DNA of 64,000 bases. It comes from Pradoshia sp. D12 (GTDB taxonomy: Bacteria; Bacillota; Bacilli; Bacillales; Pradoshiaceae). The notes beneath the pieces are model-generated. The model was not told the origin of the DNA. It searched no databases and saw only the letters and a program-made list of their open reading frames with translations. Positions 25,859 through 34,580 of this stretch are shown here, piece by piece. Location of the stretch: contig NZ_CP044545.1 in the NCBI RefSeq assembly GCF_008935075.1, positions 895,501 through 959,500 on the forward strand, read 5' to 3'. Both the position numbers and the translations under genes were made by a program. The stretch's first letter is position 1. Each line of letters starts with the position of its first letter.

Positions 25859-26743
25859 ATGAAATTTTCAACCGTCAATGATAATGGACAAGCAGTAGCA
25901 GGACTGATTGATCAGGATTTATTTTATTCTTTAGAAGTAATTAGGCAATCCAGTGAGGTACTGAAAGGATTGCCAACTTCTTTACAGGCTTTGATTGAAG
26001 AATCTGAAACATGGCTGCCAAAGCTTCAGGGATGGGTACAAGCTGCAGAGAAAACAGAAGGTAAATCAATCGACTCTTTAATATGGCTGGCTCCTCTTCC
26101 GCGTCCGCACAAAAATATTTTTTGTGTAGGTAAAAATTACGCTGCACATGCTACTGAATTTGATGGCGGGGTTCCACCGGAGGATATGATTGTATTTACG
26201 AAGGCTCCAACCGCAGTCAATGCCCATAAACAAGTTGTGCCTCTTCATACAGAAGTAACGAATGAGCTGGACTATGAAGGGGAATTGGCTATTGTAATTG
26301 GCAAAAAGGGAACCTCTATTTCCCGTGAAAAAGCTTATGATCATGTTTTTGGATATACCATCTTAAACGATATTACAGCAAGAGATTTGCAATCAAAGCA
26401 TCAGCAATATTTCCTGGGAAAAAGCCTGGATGGTACGTGTCCAATGGGTCCATGGATTGTTTCAAAAGATCATGTGCCACATCCGTATGATCTGGAAATT
26501 AAAACAAAAGTAAACGGGGAAACAAGGCAGCATGCCAGAACGTCATTATTTTTGTTTCCAATTGACGAAATCATCGCTACTATTTCGAAGGGAATTACGC
26601 TGGAGCCTGGCGACATTATTGCGACCGGTACACCGGCAGGAGTAGGAAAAGGGTTTAAACCACCGCGTTATTTAAAAGACGGGGATGTGATTGAAATAAC
26701 TATAGAATCGGTTGGGACTTTAAAATCTATCATTTCTAAATAA
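25859..26743 (+). CDS. yisK: Fumarylacetoacetate hydrolase family protein YisK
   Basis: A 294-residue FAH-fold enzyme. The C-terminal catalytic domain shows ICVGKNYAAHA-like FCVGKNYAAHATEF, the metal ligands in DYEGELAIVIGKKG, GYTILNDITARDLQ, and a final DIIATGTPAGVGKG. I use ATG 25859 (MKFSTVND), which fits the YisK start; an in-frame ATG at 25823 adds 12 residues that look non-homologous. B. subtilis YisK has been reported to decarboxylate oxaloacetate and to localise with Mbl. Position before yisL agrees with B. subtilis. Confidence 0.85.
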   Translation: MKFSTVNDNGQAVAGLIDQDLFYSLEVIRQSSEVLKGLPTSLQALIEESETWLPKLQGWVQAAEKTEGKSIDSLIWLAPLPRPHKNIFCVGKNYAAHATEFDGGVPPEDMIVFTKAPTAVNAHKQVVPLHTEVTNELDYEGELAIVIGKKGTSISREKAYDHVFGYTILNDITARDLQSKHQQYFLGKSLDGTCPMGPWIVSKDHVPHPYDLEIKTKVNGETRQHARTSLFLFPIDEIIATISKGITLEPGDIIATGTPAGVGKGFKPPRYLKDGDVIEITIESVGTLKSIISK

Positions 26744-26823
26744 ATTGTAAATACATAATGTTCGTAGAATACAACCTAGTATGCTACTATTATGTTGAAT
26801 ATTGCTGAAAGTGGGGGGATTTT

Positions 26824-27180
26824 ATGAGCGGGTCTACTTATGAACATATTTTTATGTGGGTATTATCTATTGTTGTGTTCTTAGTATCTTTAAAAATGAC
26901 AGGTAAAAATTTAAAAATAATGATGATGATTAATAGGGTACTATACATATTAATTATTGCAACAGGTATCATGATGTTAATGAATGTTTCCAATATTAGT
27001 GGTGAATACATCGCCAAGACGATTATTGGTGTTTGGGTAATCGCTGCAATGGAAATGACAAACGTGAAGCGATCAAAAGGAAAGAATCACAAATCTTTCT
27101 TCATCCAGTTTTGGATTGCGTTTGTTTTAGTGTTATTGCTAGGCTTTAGATTACCTATTGGTATTCAATTATTCGGATAA
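26824..27180 (+). CDS. yisL: YisL, DUF1516/UPF0344 membrane protein
   Basis: A 118-residue protein with four hydrophobic helices (about residues 8-25, 37-55, 62-80 and 96-113) and a short basic loop, KRSKGKNHKS. Length and position after yisK match B. subtilis YisL. A GTGGGGGGA site precedes ATG, and a strong terminator follows. Its function is unknown. Confidence 0.82.
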   Translation: MSGSTYEHIFMWVLSIVVFLVSLKMTGKNLKIMMMINRVLYILIIATGIMMLMNVSNISGEYIAKTIIGVWVIAAMEMTNVKRSKGKNHKSFFIQFWIAFVLVLLLGFRLPIGIQLFG

Positions 27181-27185
27181 GCAGT

Positions 27186-27216
27186 GGCTCAGTCGATAGA
27201 GACTGGGCTTTTTTTA
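27186..27216 (+). terminator. Terminator after yisL
   Basis: GGCTCAGTC, 6-base loop, GACTGGGCT and seven T. Confidence 0.9.
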
Positions 27217-27303
27217 TTTAATCTAATTCCTAATTTATTATAATAAAAGGTTTTTTCATTTTACTTCTAGAATTAATTTAAATTCAGAAGGGAGATGAAG
27301 TTC

Positions 27304-28152
27304 TTGAGATTTACGGAACGTACCTTGAGAATTTTTAAATATGCAGAAATAGAAGCCAAAAGGACAACTAATATCATTTATCCAGTTCATTTAGTATTAG
27401 GAATGTTGCTTGAAAGGACAGGTGTCTGTGCTGAGCTATCTATTAAGAATCCAGAACTTCGGGAGCTATTAGTTAAGCGGATTAAAGAAGTGTACTCGAA
27501 TACTTACGAACATGGAATCAGTTATGAGCCCTTTAAAATGAACATTTCTTTATCGACTAATCAGGTGTTAATACATGCAAGTAACCGAATGAAACGCTTT
27601 AACCAGATTTATTTAAATGAAGGACATCTTTCTGATGCAATATTTAAAAGTAAGGATTTTTCAACCTATTCCATATTGGATGGCTTAGATGTTTCCAGCA
27701 TACTTGGAATAATGTCTTCCCCGAGAGATATGGCTGTTCCTCTGAAGGATTATGAATTCCTAAGTATTTTAACAAGTAATATAAATTATCGGAAAGCGGA
27801 GCCAAATGATGCCGCATCGTTAAAAGTCTTTGTGGAAAGTGAATTTGGAGCTAGGTGGCTAGACTCAATTGAAAATGGGTTTTTAAAAGATAATATTCCT
27901 ATTTTCATCGCTTTAGACGATAACCAAATTATTGGATTCGCTTGCTTTGATGTAGTAAGAAAAAGGAAGGGATTGTTCGGTCCGATGGGTACTACTCTAT
28001 CAAATCGAGTCCAAGGAATAGGATTCATTCTCCTTCATCATTGTTTAAGAGAGATGCAGGAAATAGGCTATGAATATGCAATCATCGGGCAGGCTGGACC
28101 ACTGGAATTTTATGAAAAAGCGTGCAATGCTGTCGTGATTCCAAGGAATTAG
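27304..28152 (+). CDS. Clp N-terminal domain fused to a GNAT acetyltransferase
   Basis: A 282-residue two-domain protein. Residues 1 to about 135 resemble the ClpC N domain: RFTERTLRIFKYAEIEAKR, then HLVLGMLLERTGVCAEL, and a second repeat with SLSTNQVLIHASNRMK and LNEGHLSDAIF. The C-terminal half is GNAT-like, with INYRKAEPNDAASLKVFVES, FIALDDNQIIGFACFD and LEFYEKACNAV. There is no AAA+ domain. I prefer TTG 27304, 9 bases after AGAAGGGAG, over ATG 27295, which abuts that site. The Clp-N part may bind a partner or a modified residue, and the acetyl-CoA loop is less clear than usual. The function is unknown. Confidence 0.7.
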   Translation: MRFTERTLRIFKYAEIEAKRTTNIIYPVHLVLGMLLERTGVCAELSIKNPELRELLVKRIKEVYSNTYEHGISYEPFKMNISLSTNQVLIHASNRMKRFNQIYLNEGHLSDAIFKSKDFSTYSILDGLDVSSILGIMSSPRDMAVPLKDYEFLSILTSNINYRKAEPNDAASLKVFVESEFGARWLDSIENGFLKDNIPIFIALDDNQIIGFACFDVVRKRKGLFGPMGTTLSNRVQGIGFILLHHCLREMQEIGYEYAIIGQAGPLEFYEKACNAVVIPRN

Positions 28153-28388
28153 TGACTGTGATTTTGAACTTACAGATACTTACAGAGGGAAGGGGTTAAA
28201 CCTATATTTGTAAGGTGAAAACCCTTATAGTATTCAATCTTACTATTTAGACCAATGGTTATATTTTGATTGTTTTATAAAATAACGCTCGGTTCGTTTT
28301 GTTATAATGAAGTTTATAAAATAATAATTTTCTCTATAGGGATATCATCCCGTGGATTAAATAATGTGAACTAGCAGCAGGTGATAAT

Positions 28389-29081
28389 ATGATTTTGGAA
28401 TGTATAGTGGAAAATGAAAAAGATGCCATTAAAGCAGAGCAGCTTGGATTTAACCGTTTGGAATTAGTGTCTGCCATGTCGGAAGGCGGACTAACCCCAA
28501 GTTATGGAACAATAAAACGTGTAATCGAAAATGTGAAGATACCTGTTCAGGTGATGCTGCGACCGCATAGCTATTCTTTTGAATATGATGAGTTCGATTG
28601 GATGTCGATGAAAGAAGAGCTTCAAGCCTTTTCAGATTTGGGTGTACAAGGGATTGTATTTGGCTGCTTGAGGAATGGGAAAATCGACCAGGATCTACTG
28701 GAGAAAGTGATAAAGGAAGTACCGCATTTTGATATTACGTTCCATAGGGCGTTCGATGAACTAAAGTCTTATGTAGAGGGACTCGAAGTGCTTTGTCAGT
28801 ACTCCCAGCATGTAAAGCGGATTCTAACTTCCGGCGGTGAAAGAAGAGCCTATGAAGGCAGGGAAACACTACAGCAGCTGATTACTTTAACAGATGTATG
28901 GTCGGGTCCTGAGATATTAATCGGCGGTGGCCTGGTTAAGGAGCATATTCAGGAATTGCATTCATTCCTGAATGCAAAGGAATACCATTTTGGGTCAGGG
29001 GTCCGAAAAGACCGTTCTTTTGCCAATGGGTTCGACACCGAAAAAATAGAGTACTTACTCGAGTTATTTGGAAGAAAGTGA
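28389..29081 (+). CDS. cutC: CutC family protein
   Basis: A 230-residue TIM-barrel protein of the CutC family, with LECIVEN, GFNRLELVSAMSEGGLTPS, VQVMLRPHS, FHRAFDE, RILTSGG, IGGGL and HFGSGVRK at the expected places. The family name comes from copper tolerance in E. coli, but the link to copper is disputed and no copper genes lie nearby. It starts at ATG after AGCAGGTG and is probably monocistronic. Confidence 0.9.
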   Translation: MILECIVENEKDAIKAEQLGFNRLELVSAMSEGGLTPSYGTIKRVIENVKIPVQVMLRPHSYSFEYDEFDWMSMKEELQAFSDLGVQGIVFGCLRNGKIDQDLLEKVIKEVPHFDITFHRAFDELKSYVEGLEVLCQYSQHVKRILTSGGERRAYEGRETLQQLITLTDVWSGPEILIGGGLVKEHIQELHSFLNAKEYHFGSGVRKDRSFANGFDTEKIEYLLELFGRK

Positions 29082-29103
29082 TGGGAGAAAAGACCGGTTT
29101 TAA

Positions 29104-29229
29104 ATGGAAAACTTACGATTAAATTCGCTTGAAGGTGAGATAAACAAGAAAAATTACCTGAGAATTAACAATACAGATTTAAGTGCAGAACAAGTTGCCC
29201 AAAAGATAAAAAAACACTTCAAATTATAA
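29104..29229 (+). pseudogene. Possible C-terminal remnant of a P-loop kinase-like protein
   Basis: A 41-codon frame, MENLRLNSLEGEINKKNYLR then INNTDLSAEQVAQKIKKHF, resembles the last 35 residues of small P-loop kinases, which often end in R-IDNT-DLS-EEVA-x-I. There is no ribosome binding site or upstream kinase domain, and a hairpin overlaps the stop. It is probably a gene remnant, but it is short and I hold this weakly. Confidence 0.35.
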
Positions 29230-29238
29230 AGTGTTCTT
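29213..29238 (+). terminator. Terminator overlapping the end of the kinase remnant
   Basis: AACACTT and AAGTGTT pair around a 9-base loop, then CTTTT. Confidence 0.65.
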
Positions 29239-29402
29239 TTCATCAAATGGTAGTTTCATATCTATTTAATAGGATAGAAGCATTTTGCTATGTTAGTGAA
29301 GTGTGTGAATATCATGTAGCATAGCGGTGTTCATATTAATTTTCTTACCAAAACAATGAGTAATGTTAATTGAGCTAGTTGTTCAGATGGATCATACTTG
29401 AT

Positions 29403-29430
29403 GCTGCCGCCAAATGTGCGGCATTTTTTA
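29403..29430 (+). terminator. Orphan terminator without an upstream gene
   Basis: TGCCGC, a 7-base loop, GCGGCA and TTTTTT. No intact gene ends in the preceding 160 bases. Confidence 0.7.
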
Positions 29431-29514
29431 TTTATTAGAATATAAAACGCATCCATACATACAGCATATTTTATTACTAAATATACTTTTTTGACAGCGA
29501 GAGGAGAAACAGTG

Positions 29515-30075
29515 ATGCATAGAATTAAAATCGAAACAATCACGTTTTGGATAGTTACACTGTTAATGGGGGCTGCAACGATAATAATGTTCATAGAAGG
29601 TGACAGTACGAAAGGATTTATGGGTATTTTAACTTGTATGAGCTTAGTAGTCTTAGGAGGTTGGCAATGGAAAGCAAAAAAGCCGCTTGACGGGCCGCTT
29701 ATGATGATGACGTATATATTTATTTTCATTTCAGTTGGAATTGGTACATTTGGCGGAGGGTACGCGATTAAGCACTTTGATGATTTCCTTCATGTTACCT
29801 CCGGGATTTGGCTTGGGTATGCAGCATTGGTACTAACTAGGCAGATAATTGGTGAGGAGCTTACACAAAAATTGCCGAAAGCGTTTCTGGCTAGTCTCAT
29901 GGTTATCTTTGCGCTTTGTCTAGCTGGTGCATGGGAGCTGCTCGAGTTTGCGGGCGATCAATTATTTCATTTTACCGCTCAAGGGCGAGATCATAAGGAT
30001 ACGATGTTTGATATGATGGATGGATTGATTGGTGGGATTATTAGCGCAGTTTTTTACCTTATCATCAGAAAATAA
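29515..30075 (+). CDS. Six-helix membrane protein (YjdF/DUF2238-like)
   Basis: A 186-residue protein with about six hydrophobic segments (near residues 8-28, 34-52, 62-84, 93-112, 124-145 and 163-184). Conserved-looking polar motifs are HFDDFLHVTSG, WELLEFAGDQL and DTMFDMMDGLIGG, which recall YjdF/DUF2238 membrane proteins. I start it at ATG 29515, 8 bases after AGAGGAG; the frame is open to TTG 29491. No function is known. A strong terminator follows. Confidence 0.7.
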   Translation: MHRIKIETITFWIVTLLMGAATIIMFIEGDSTKGFMGILTCMSLVVLGGWQWKAKKPLDGPLMMMTYIFIFISVGIGTFGGGYAIKHFDDFLHVTSGIWLGYAALVLTRQIIGEELTQKLPKAFLASLMVIFALCLAGAWELLEFAGDQLFHFTAQGRDHKDTMFDMMDGLIGGIISAVFYLIIRK

Positions 30076-30083
30076 TAAATGAA

Positions 30084-30113
30084 GTCGGCCGCATGATTGT
30101 GGCCGGCATTTTT
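30084..30113 (+). terminator. Terminator after the six-helix membrane protein gene
   Basis: GTCGGCCGCA pairs with TGTGGCCGGC (G-U pairs included), then ATTTTT. Confidence 0.85.
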
Positions 30114-30271
30114 ACTATTTTGGAATACTCGCTTGAGTTCATTAGATACGTTGATTTAAGAAGGATTAACACTAATTATGTTGAAATTATAATATTGAGG
30201 TTCGGTAATAGAAGAAGGATATTGTCTTTAGTTTTTAGAATTAAAACCTTTTATTTTGACAGGGGAATCAT

Positions 30272-30805
30272 ATGAAAAAAATCATGCTTATTGGTTCTGG
30301 AGGTTCAGGGAAATCAACTTTAGCAAGACAACTAGGTGAAAAGTTGAATATAAATGTCTATCATCTTGATTCATTATTTTGGAAACCTAAATGGGTAGGC
30401 GTTCCTAAAGAGGAACAAATACAGGTTCAATATGAGTTAGTAACAAAAGAATATTGGATTATTGATGGTAATTACAGTAGCACGATGGATATAAGGATAA
30501 ATGCAGCCGATACGATAATCTTTCTTGATATACCGAGAACAATCTGCATTTACAGAGCATTTAAAAGAATGTTCCAATATCAAAATAAAACAAGACCAGA
30601 TATGGGAGAAGGCTGTGAGGAGAGATTTTCTTTCGAGTTTTTAAAATGGATCTGGGAATATCCAAAAAAGCAAAAAACCAAAACGGTATCTGTAAGTGCA
30701 GTAATTAAGATGATAATGAATAGCTTATATGTAAAAGTTGGATGGATGGGATGGTGTCTATTCTCTTTCCGCAGCATAGAAAACTTTTTTATTGATATTG
30801 GTTAA
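30272..30805 (+). CDS. P-loop kinase-like protein (DNA topology modulation/FlaR type)
   Basis: A 177-residue adenylate-kinase-fold protein. The N terminus has Walker A LIGSGGSGKSTLARQLGE (6-23), followed by VYHLDSLFWKPKW and WIIDGNYSSTMDIRI, which are characteristic of the FlaR-like family. From about residue 130 (after IWEYPKK) the sequence departs from the family pattern. Another frame there reads KPKRYL but has stops, so the last 40-45 codons may have been altered by a frameshift. The real substrate of the family is unclear. Confidence 0.75.
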   Translation: MKKIMLIGSGGSGKSTLARQLGEKLNINVYHLDSLFWKPKWVGVPKEEQIQVQYELVTKEYWIIDGNYSSTMDIRINAADTIIFLDIPRTICIYRAFKRMFQYQNKTRPDMGEGCEERFSFEFLKWIWEYPKKQKTKTVSVSAVIKMIMNSLYVKVGWMGWCLFSFRSIENFFIDIG

Positions 30806-30888
30806 ATTGTTCAAAGTAGATTTTAAACAAGAATATGCTTACGGTTAATGAAAGAAAATTTCCTGACTTATGATGTGGGAGGATACTG

Positions 30889-31425
30889 ATGAGTATGGAG
30901 ACTGAGTATTTAAGGATTATTAAGGAACGATTTAAAAGTGTTAAAAGTCTTGGAGATAAAGCAGTTTCACAATTATCAGAAGAAGATATACATTGGGCTT
31001 TAAATGAGGAATCCAATAGTGTAGCTGTTATCGTACAGCATTTAAGCGGCAATATGGTATCTAGATGGACCGATTTCTTGAATTCGGATGGAGAGAAGCC
31101 TAATCGGAATCGGGAACAGGAATTTATAACTCATCTTTTAACAAAGGATGAAATGATCGGTATTTTAGAAGACGGATGGAATACTCTCTTTAAAGCATTA
31201 CATAATTTAGGCGGTGAAGATTTATTAAAGAAAGTATATATACGTGCGGAAAGCCATTTGGTAATAGACGCTATTGAGAGACAATTAGCTCATTATGCGT
31301 ATCACATTGGACAAATCGTCTATATAGGTAAACAAATAAAGAGTAAAGAGTGGGAAAGTCTTAGTATACCAAAAGGCCAATCAGAAGCTTATTTGCAGCA
31401 AATGCTGAAAAAACATCAATCCTGA
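30889..31425 (+). CDS. DUF1572/DinB-like protein
   Basis: A 178-residue four-helix protein of the DinB superfamily. Likely metal ligands are His in IVQHLSGN (about residue 50) and the two His in LAHYAYHIGQIVYIGK (near 141-145). GDKAVSQLSEEDIHW and NSVAVIVQHL are the usual DUF1572 features. The start ATG-AGT-ATG at 30889 has a GGGAGGATACTG leader. It is independent of the DinB gene at 2340 and only distantly similar. The function is unknown. Confidence 0.8.
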   Translation: MSMETEYLRIIKERFKSVKSLGDKAVSQLSEEDIHWALNEESNSVAVIVQHLSGNMVSRWTDFLNSDGEKPNRNREQEFITHLLTKDEMIGILEDGWNTLFKALHNLGGEDLLKKVYIRAESHLVIDAIERQLAHYAYHIGQIVYIGKQIKSKEWESLSIPKGQSEAYLQQMLKKHQS

Positions 31426-31506
31426 AATAGGGTATCCTCCTAATAAAACCCCTCTAAAAAGTAATTTGCCTATAGCAGACAGCCTGTCACTTGAAGTAAA
31501 CAGTAT

Positions 31507-31547
31507 ATAACCTAAAGTGCTCACGAGCTGAAAGTACTTTAGGTTAT
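31507..31547. repeat. Inverted repeat forming a strong hairpin
   Basis: ATAACCTAAAGTGCT and AGTACTTTAGGTTAT pair over 15 bp with one mismatch-like position and an 11-base loop. No T run follows on either strand. It lies between the DUF1572 gene and the convergent yisN and may be a T-less terminator or an operator. Confidence 0.6.
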
Positions 31548-31601
31548 CACGATTTAAAATGGATTGGAGATGTGTGAAAATGAAATGAGCTGCCAGTGTC
31601 C

Positions 31602-32171
31602 TTAATCCTTGTTCTTTACTAATTTTTCAATGATCATTCGTTTTCCAGTATTTAGGGTAAATTCAAAGCGGTTTTGTTCTTTGTTGTGCTCGTTAAAATG
31701 GTGGTGGACAGAGCAGATATAATCACCATTATCAAAAATGAAAAAGTTCGTGCCTGATGACTGGGCTGTAGATGAAAAGGATAATTGGTTATAGCCATAG
31801 ATACAGTCATAAGCAGAGAAATCCATGCTGTTTAACGTCGTGATGAATTGAAAGAAAGCATCATCCCTTAATTCCTCCAGTAATCGTTCCAAAGAGTATT
31901 GTAAATTTTTTTTAATACGAACCTGGTCTTCATCTTTTATAAAAATAAGCTCTTTGCCCGATAAAAGCTTCCCGTCTTCTACTAATGTCCCTTTTCTCCA
32001 ACGATTATTACGATAAATGGATATCTCATTATTCATATATTCCTCAAGTGGGTATGCCTCATCTGTTTCTTCATCGAAGAAGACCCATTGATCATTGATG
32101 TTTTCAAAGATTCCTTCTGTATATGCTCGCAGCTGTTTACTTAATAGTTGATTTCTAAGTTGATTTTTCAT
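31602..32171 (-). CDS. yisN: YisN-like protein (DUF2777)
   Basis: A 189-residue soluble protein starting KNQLRNQLLSKQLRAYTEG, with an SH3-like beta-rich first half (IFENINDQWVFFDEETDEAY) and an acidic middle. It diverges from asnO, as yisN does in B. subtilis, which together with the start pattern suggests DUF2777. No catalytic motif is visible and the function is unknown. The name rests mainly on synteny. Confidence 0.6.
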   Translation of the reverse strand: MKNQLRNQLLSKQLRAYTEGIFENINDQWVFFDEETDEAYPLEEYMNNEISIYRNNRWRKGTLVEDGKLLSGKELIFIKDEDQVRIKKNLQYSLERLLEELRDDAFFQFITTLNSMDFSAYDCIYGYNQLSFSSTAQSSGTNFFIFDNGDYICSVHHHFNEHNKEQNRFEFTLNTGKRMIIEKLVKNKD

Positions 32172-32392
32172 TTGTGCGCCTCCAAGTGCAGATAAAAGAG
32201 TCTATGTAGAACTCAAATTACTGCATATCCGTTTTGTAATGATAAAATTTATGGCACTGTTTTCTATTTCTTAACATAAGCATCTTCTTTTATAACCCCA
32301 CCCCTTAAAGTTGGACAATTAACAACTTTGTGTAAGATGCATATCATGTTAGCAGGAATGGGCCATTTGCTTGTTTGAAAGGATGATGCATT

Positions 32393-34243
32393 TTGTGCGG
32401 TATTACTGGCTGGGTTGAATTTAATCGATCTATTGATCAAGAGAAAGAGATTCTCATTAAAATGACAAATACACTCTCAAAACGTGGACCGGATGACACG
32501 AATATTTGGGATAGCCAACATGTCGGTTTGGGACATAAAAGGCTCATTGTGGTGGATCCGCTCTGTGGAAAACAACCTATGATCCGTGAAAAAAATGGGA
32601 ATCAATTTGTACTATGCTACAATGGTGAACTTTACAATACTGAGGATATTCGAAAAGAACTACTATTAAAAGGATATTCATTTACTGGCCATTCGGACAC
32701 CGAAGTTCTGTTAACTGCCTATATAGAATGGCAAGAAAAATGCGTGGATTTTTTTAATGGGATATTTGCCTTTGCGATTTGGGATGAAGCCAAACAACAA
32801 TTATTTGTGGCAAGGGATCGATTAGGGGTGAAACCTTTTTTTTATTCCCTGAAAAATGGCCAATTTTTGTTTGGTTCTGAAATAAAAGCTATTATGGCTC
32901 ACCCGGCAGTCAAGCCGGTTTTGACAAGAGAAGGACTTGCAGAAATATTCGGACTTGGTCCATCTCGATCACCTGGTTCAGGGGTTTTTAAAAATATTCA
33001 CGAACTCCGCCCAGGACATACCTTAACCTTTAATAGAGAAGGACTTAAAATTAACCGATATTGGAATGTGAAGAGTGAAACACATCAGGAGAGTCTGGAT
33101 GAAACCGTAGAAAAGGTCCGTTTTCTAGTGACGGATGCTGTAAAAAGACAATTGGTTTCAGATGTTCCGTTATGTACATTCCTATCAGGCGGACTTGATT
33201 CAAGTGCCATTACAGCAATCGCAGCCAAGCAATATCAGATGGATGGGAAACCTGCTCTTAATACGTATTCGATTGATTATGAGGATAATGCTGCCCATTT
33301 TCAAGCGAATGAATTCCAGCCCAATGCGGATGGACATTGGATTGAACTAATGAATCAGGAATTTGGTACGAAACATCACTATTGTGTCATCAGTCAGGAA
33401 GAACTGATAAATAATTTGGGAGAGGCCGTAATTGTAAAAGATTTACCGGGAATGGCAGATATCGATTCTTCCTTGCTTTGGTTTTGCAGAAAAATCAAAG
33501 AGGACTATGTCGTCGGTCTTTCTGGAGAATGTGCGGATGAGATTTTTGGAGGCTATCCATGGTTTCATAATCCTGAACAATTATCAAACGATACTTTTCC
33601 ATGGATGCGCTCTATCCATGAACGAAATCAATTACTTAGACAAGAATGGAGAAAAAAGCTATCTCTTGAAGAGTATGTAAAGCATAAATATCAAGAAAGC
33701 CTACAGGAGACACCTTTGCTTTCGGGAGAATCCGACTTGGAAACAAAAAGAAGGCAGTTATTTTATTTGAATATGACCTGGTTTATGACCAATCTATTGG
33801 ATCGTAAAGACCGAATGAGTATGGGAGCAAGTTTAGAGGTACGTGTTCCATTTGCAGATCATCGTCTAGTGGAATATGCTTGGAATATACCGTGGGATAT
33901 GAAAATGGCCGGTAACCGGGAAAAGGGAATTCTAAGGAAAGCCTTGAAGGGGATCCTGCCAGAAGATGTTTTATACAGAAAGAAAAGCCCATATCCGAAA
34001 ACGCATAATCCTCTTTATACAAAGCTTGTGAAGGATTGGCTTGAGGAATTATTAGAGGATGGGGATTCCCCCCTATTCGAATTCTTCGATAAAGATCAGC
34101 TGAAAGCCCTTGTTGATACTGGAGGATCTTCATTTAAAAAGCCATGGTTTGGGCAATTGATGTCCGGTCCGCAATTACTTGCTTATTTGATTCAAGTACA
34201 TTTATGGTTTAAGCATTACAATATTACTTTGGAGGATTCATAA
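32393..34243 (+). CDS. asnO: Asparagine synthase (glutamine-hydrolysing) AsnO
   Basis: Makes asparagine from aspartate, glutamine and ATP. The 616-residue protein begins TTG-TGC, so after start-Met removal Cys2 is the glutaminase nucleophile (CGITGWVEF). Class II amidotransferase motifs KRGPDD, CYNGELYN and HSDTEVLL follow. The synthetase domain has the pyrophosphate loop FLSGGLDSSAI and LSGECADEIFGGYPW. Among the three B. subtilis paralogues, length and position next to yisN point to AsnO, the one linked to sporulation. The start TTG is forced by the need for Cys at position 2. A terminator follows. Confidence 0.92.
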   Translation: MCGITGWVEFNRSIDQEKEILIKMTNTLSKRGPDDTNIWDSQHVGLGHKRLIVVDPLCGKQPMIREKNGNQFVLCYNGELYNTEDIRKELLLKGYSFTGHSDTEVLLTAYIEWQEKCVDFFNGIFAFAIWDEAKQQLFVARDRLGVKPFFYSLKNGQFLFGSEIKAIMAHPAVKPVLTREGLAEIFGLGPSRSPGSGVFKNIHELRPGHTLTFNREGLKINRYWNVKSETHQESLDETVEKVRFLVTDAVKRQLVSDVPLCTFLSGGLDSSAITAIAAKQYQMDGKPALNTYSIDYEDNAAHFQANEFQPNADGHWIELMNQEFGTKHHYCVISQEELINNLGEAVIVKDLPGMADIDSSLLWFCRKIKEDYVVGLSGECADEIFGGYPWFHNPEQLSNDTFPWMRSIHERNQLLRQEWRKKLSLEEYVKHKYQESLQETPLLSGESDLETKRRQLFYLNMTWFMTNLLDRKDRMSMGASLEVRVPFADHRLVEYAWNIPWDMKMAGNREKGILRKALKGILPEDVLYRKKSPYPKTHNPLYTKLVKDWLEELLEDGDSPLFEFFDKDQLKALVDTGGSSFKKPWFGQLMSGPQLLAYLIQVHLWFKHYNITLEDS

Positions 34244-34251
34244 GTAAAACT

Positions 34252-34280
34252 AAGGCTGCCTATATCATGGCAGCCTTTTC
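34252..34280 (+). terminator. Terminator after asnO
   Basis: AAGGCTGCC, 8-base loop, GGCAGCCTT, TTC. Confidence 0.85.
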
Positions 34281-34373
34281 TCGTGCAAAATACGGTATAA
34301 CTGAAGAATCTCGTTATGTAATTTATATTTTACATTATGGAATATATATGTTACTTTAACATCGAGGTGTATT

Positions 34374-34580
34374 ATGGAAAATTTAGTAAAAGTTGCTCGT
34401 GTAAGAGTAGGTTTGACGCAACAGCAATTGGCTGAAGCTGTTGGTATTACAAGGCAAACGGTTAGTCTTATTGAGAAAGGGAAATACAACCCATCATTAA
34501 AGCTATGCTTGCAAATTTGCTATACAGTAAATACAAAATTAGATGAAATCTTTTGGATTGAAAAGGAGGATATTGAATGA
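34374..34580 (+). CDS. Xre-family helix-turn-helix regulator
   Basis: A 68-residue single-domain regulator. The HTH is seen as RVGLTQQQLAEAVGITRQTV followed by SLIEKGKYNPSLKLCLQI. It has no effector domain. It overlaps the following membrane-protein gene by 4 bases (ATGA), a common two-gene module in Firmicutes in which the small Xre protein probably controls its own operon. The inverted sequence just upstream (AATATATATGTTACTTTAAC region) might hold the operator, but I cannot define it. Confidence 0.88.
   Translation: MENLVKVARVRVGLTQQQLAEAVGITRQTVSLIEKGKYNPSLKLCLQICYTVNTKLDEIFWIEKEDIE

Noticed and set aside
28153-28215. DTYRGKGLNLYL-like GNAT fragment after the Clp-N/GNAT gene
   Set aside because: Only about 18 codons; too short to separate a gene remnant from chance.
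30093-30275. 60-codon plus-strand ORF before the P-loop kinase gene
   Set aside because: It starts inside the preceding terminator stem and has no ribosome binding site or coding-like composition.
32281-32392. Sigma-E promoter for asnO (CATATCAT at about 32340)
   Set aside because: The -10 is a partial match and no acceptable -35 lies at 13-14 bases, so I do not list it.
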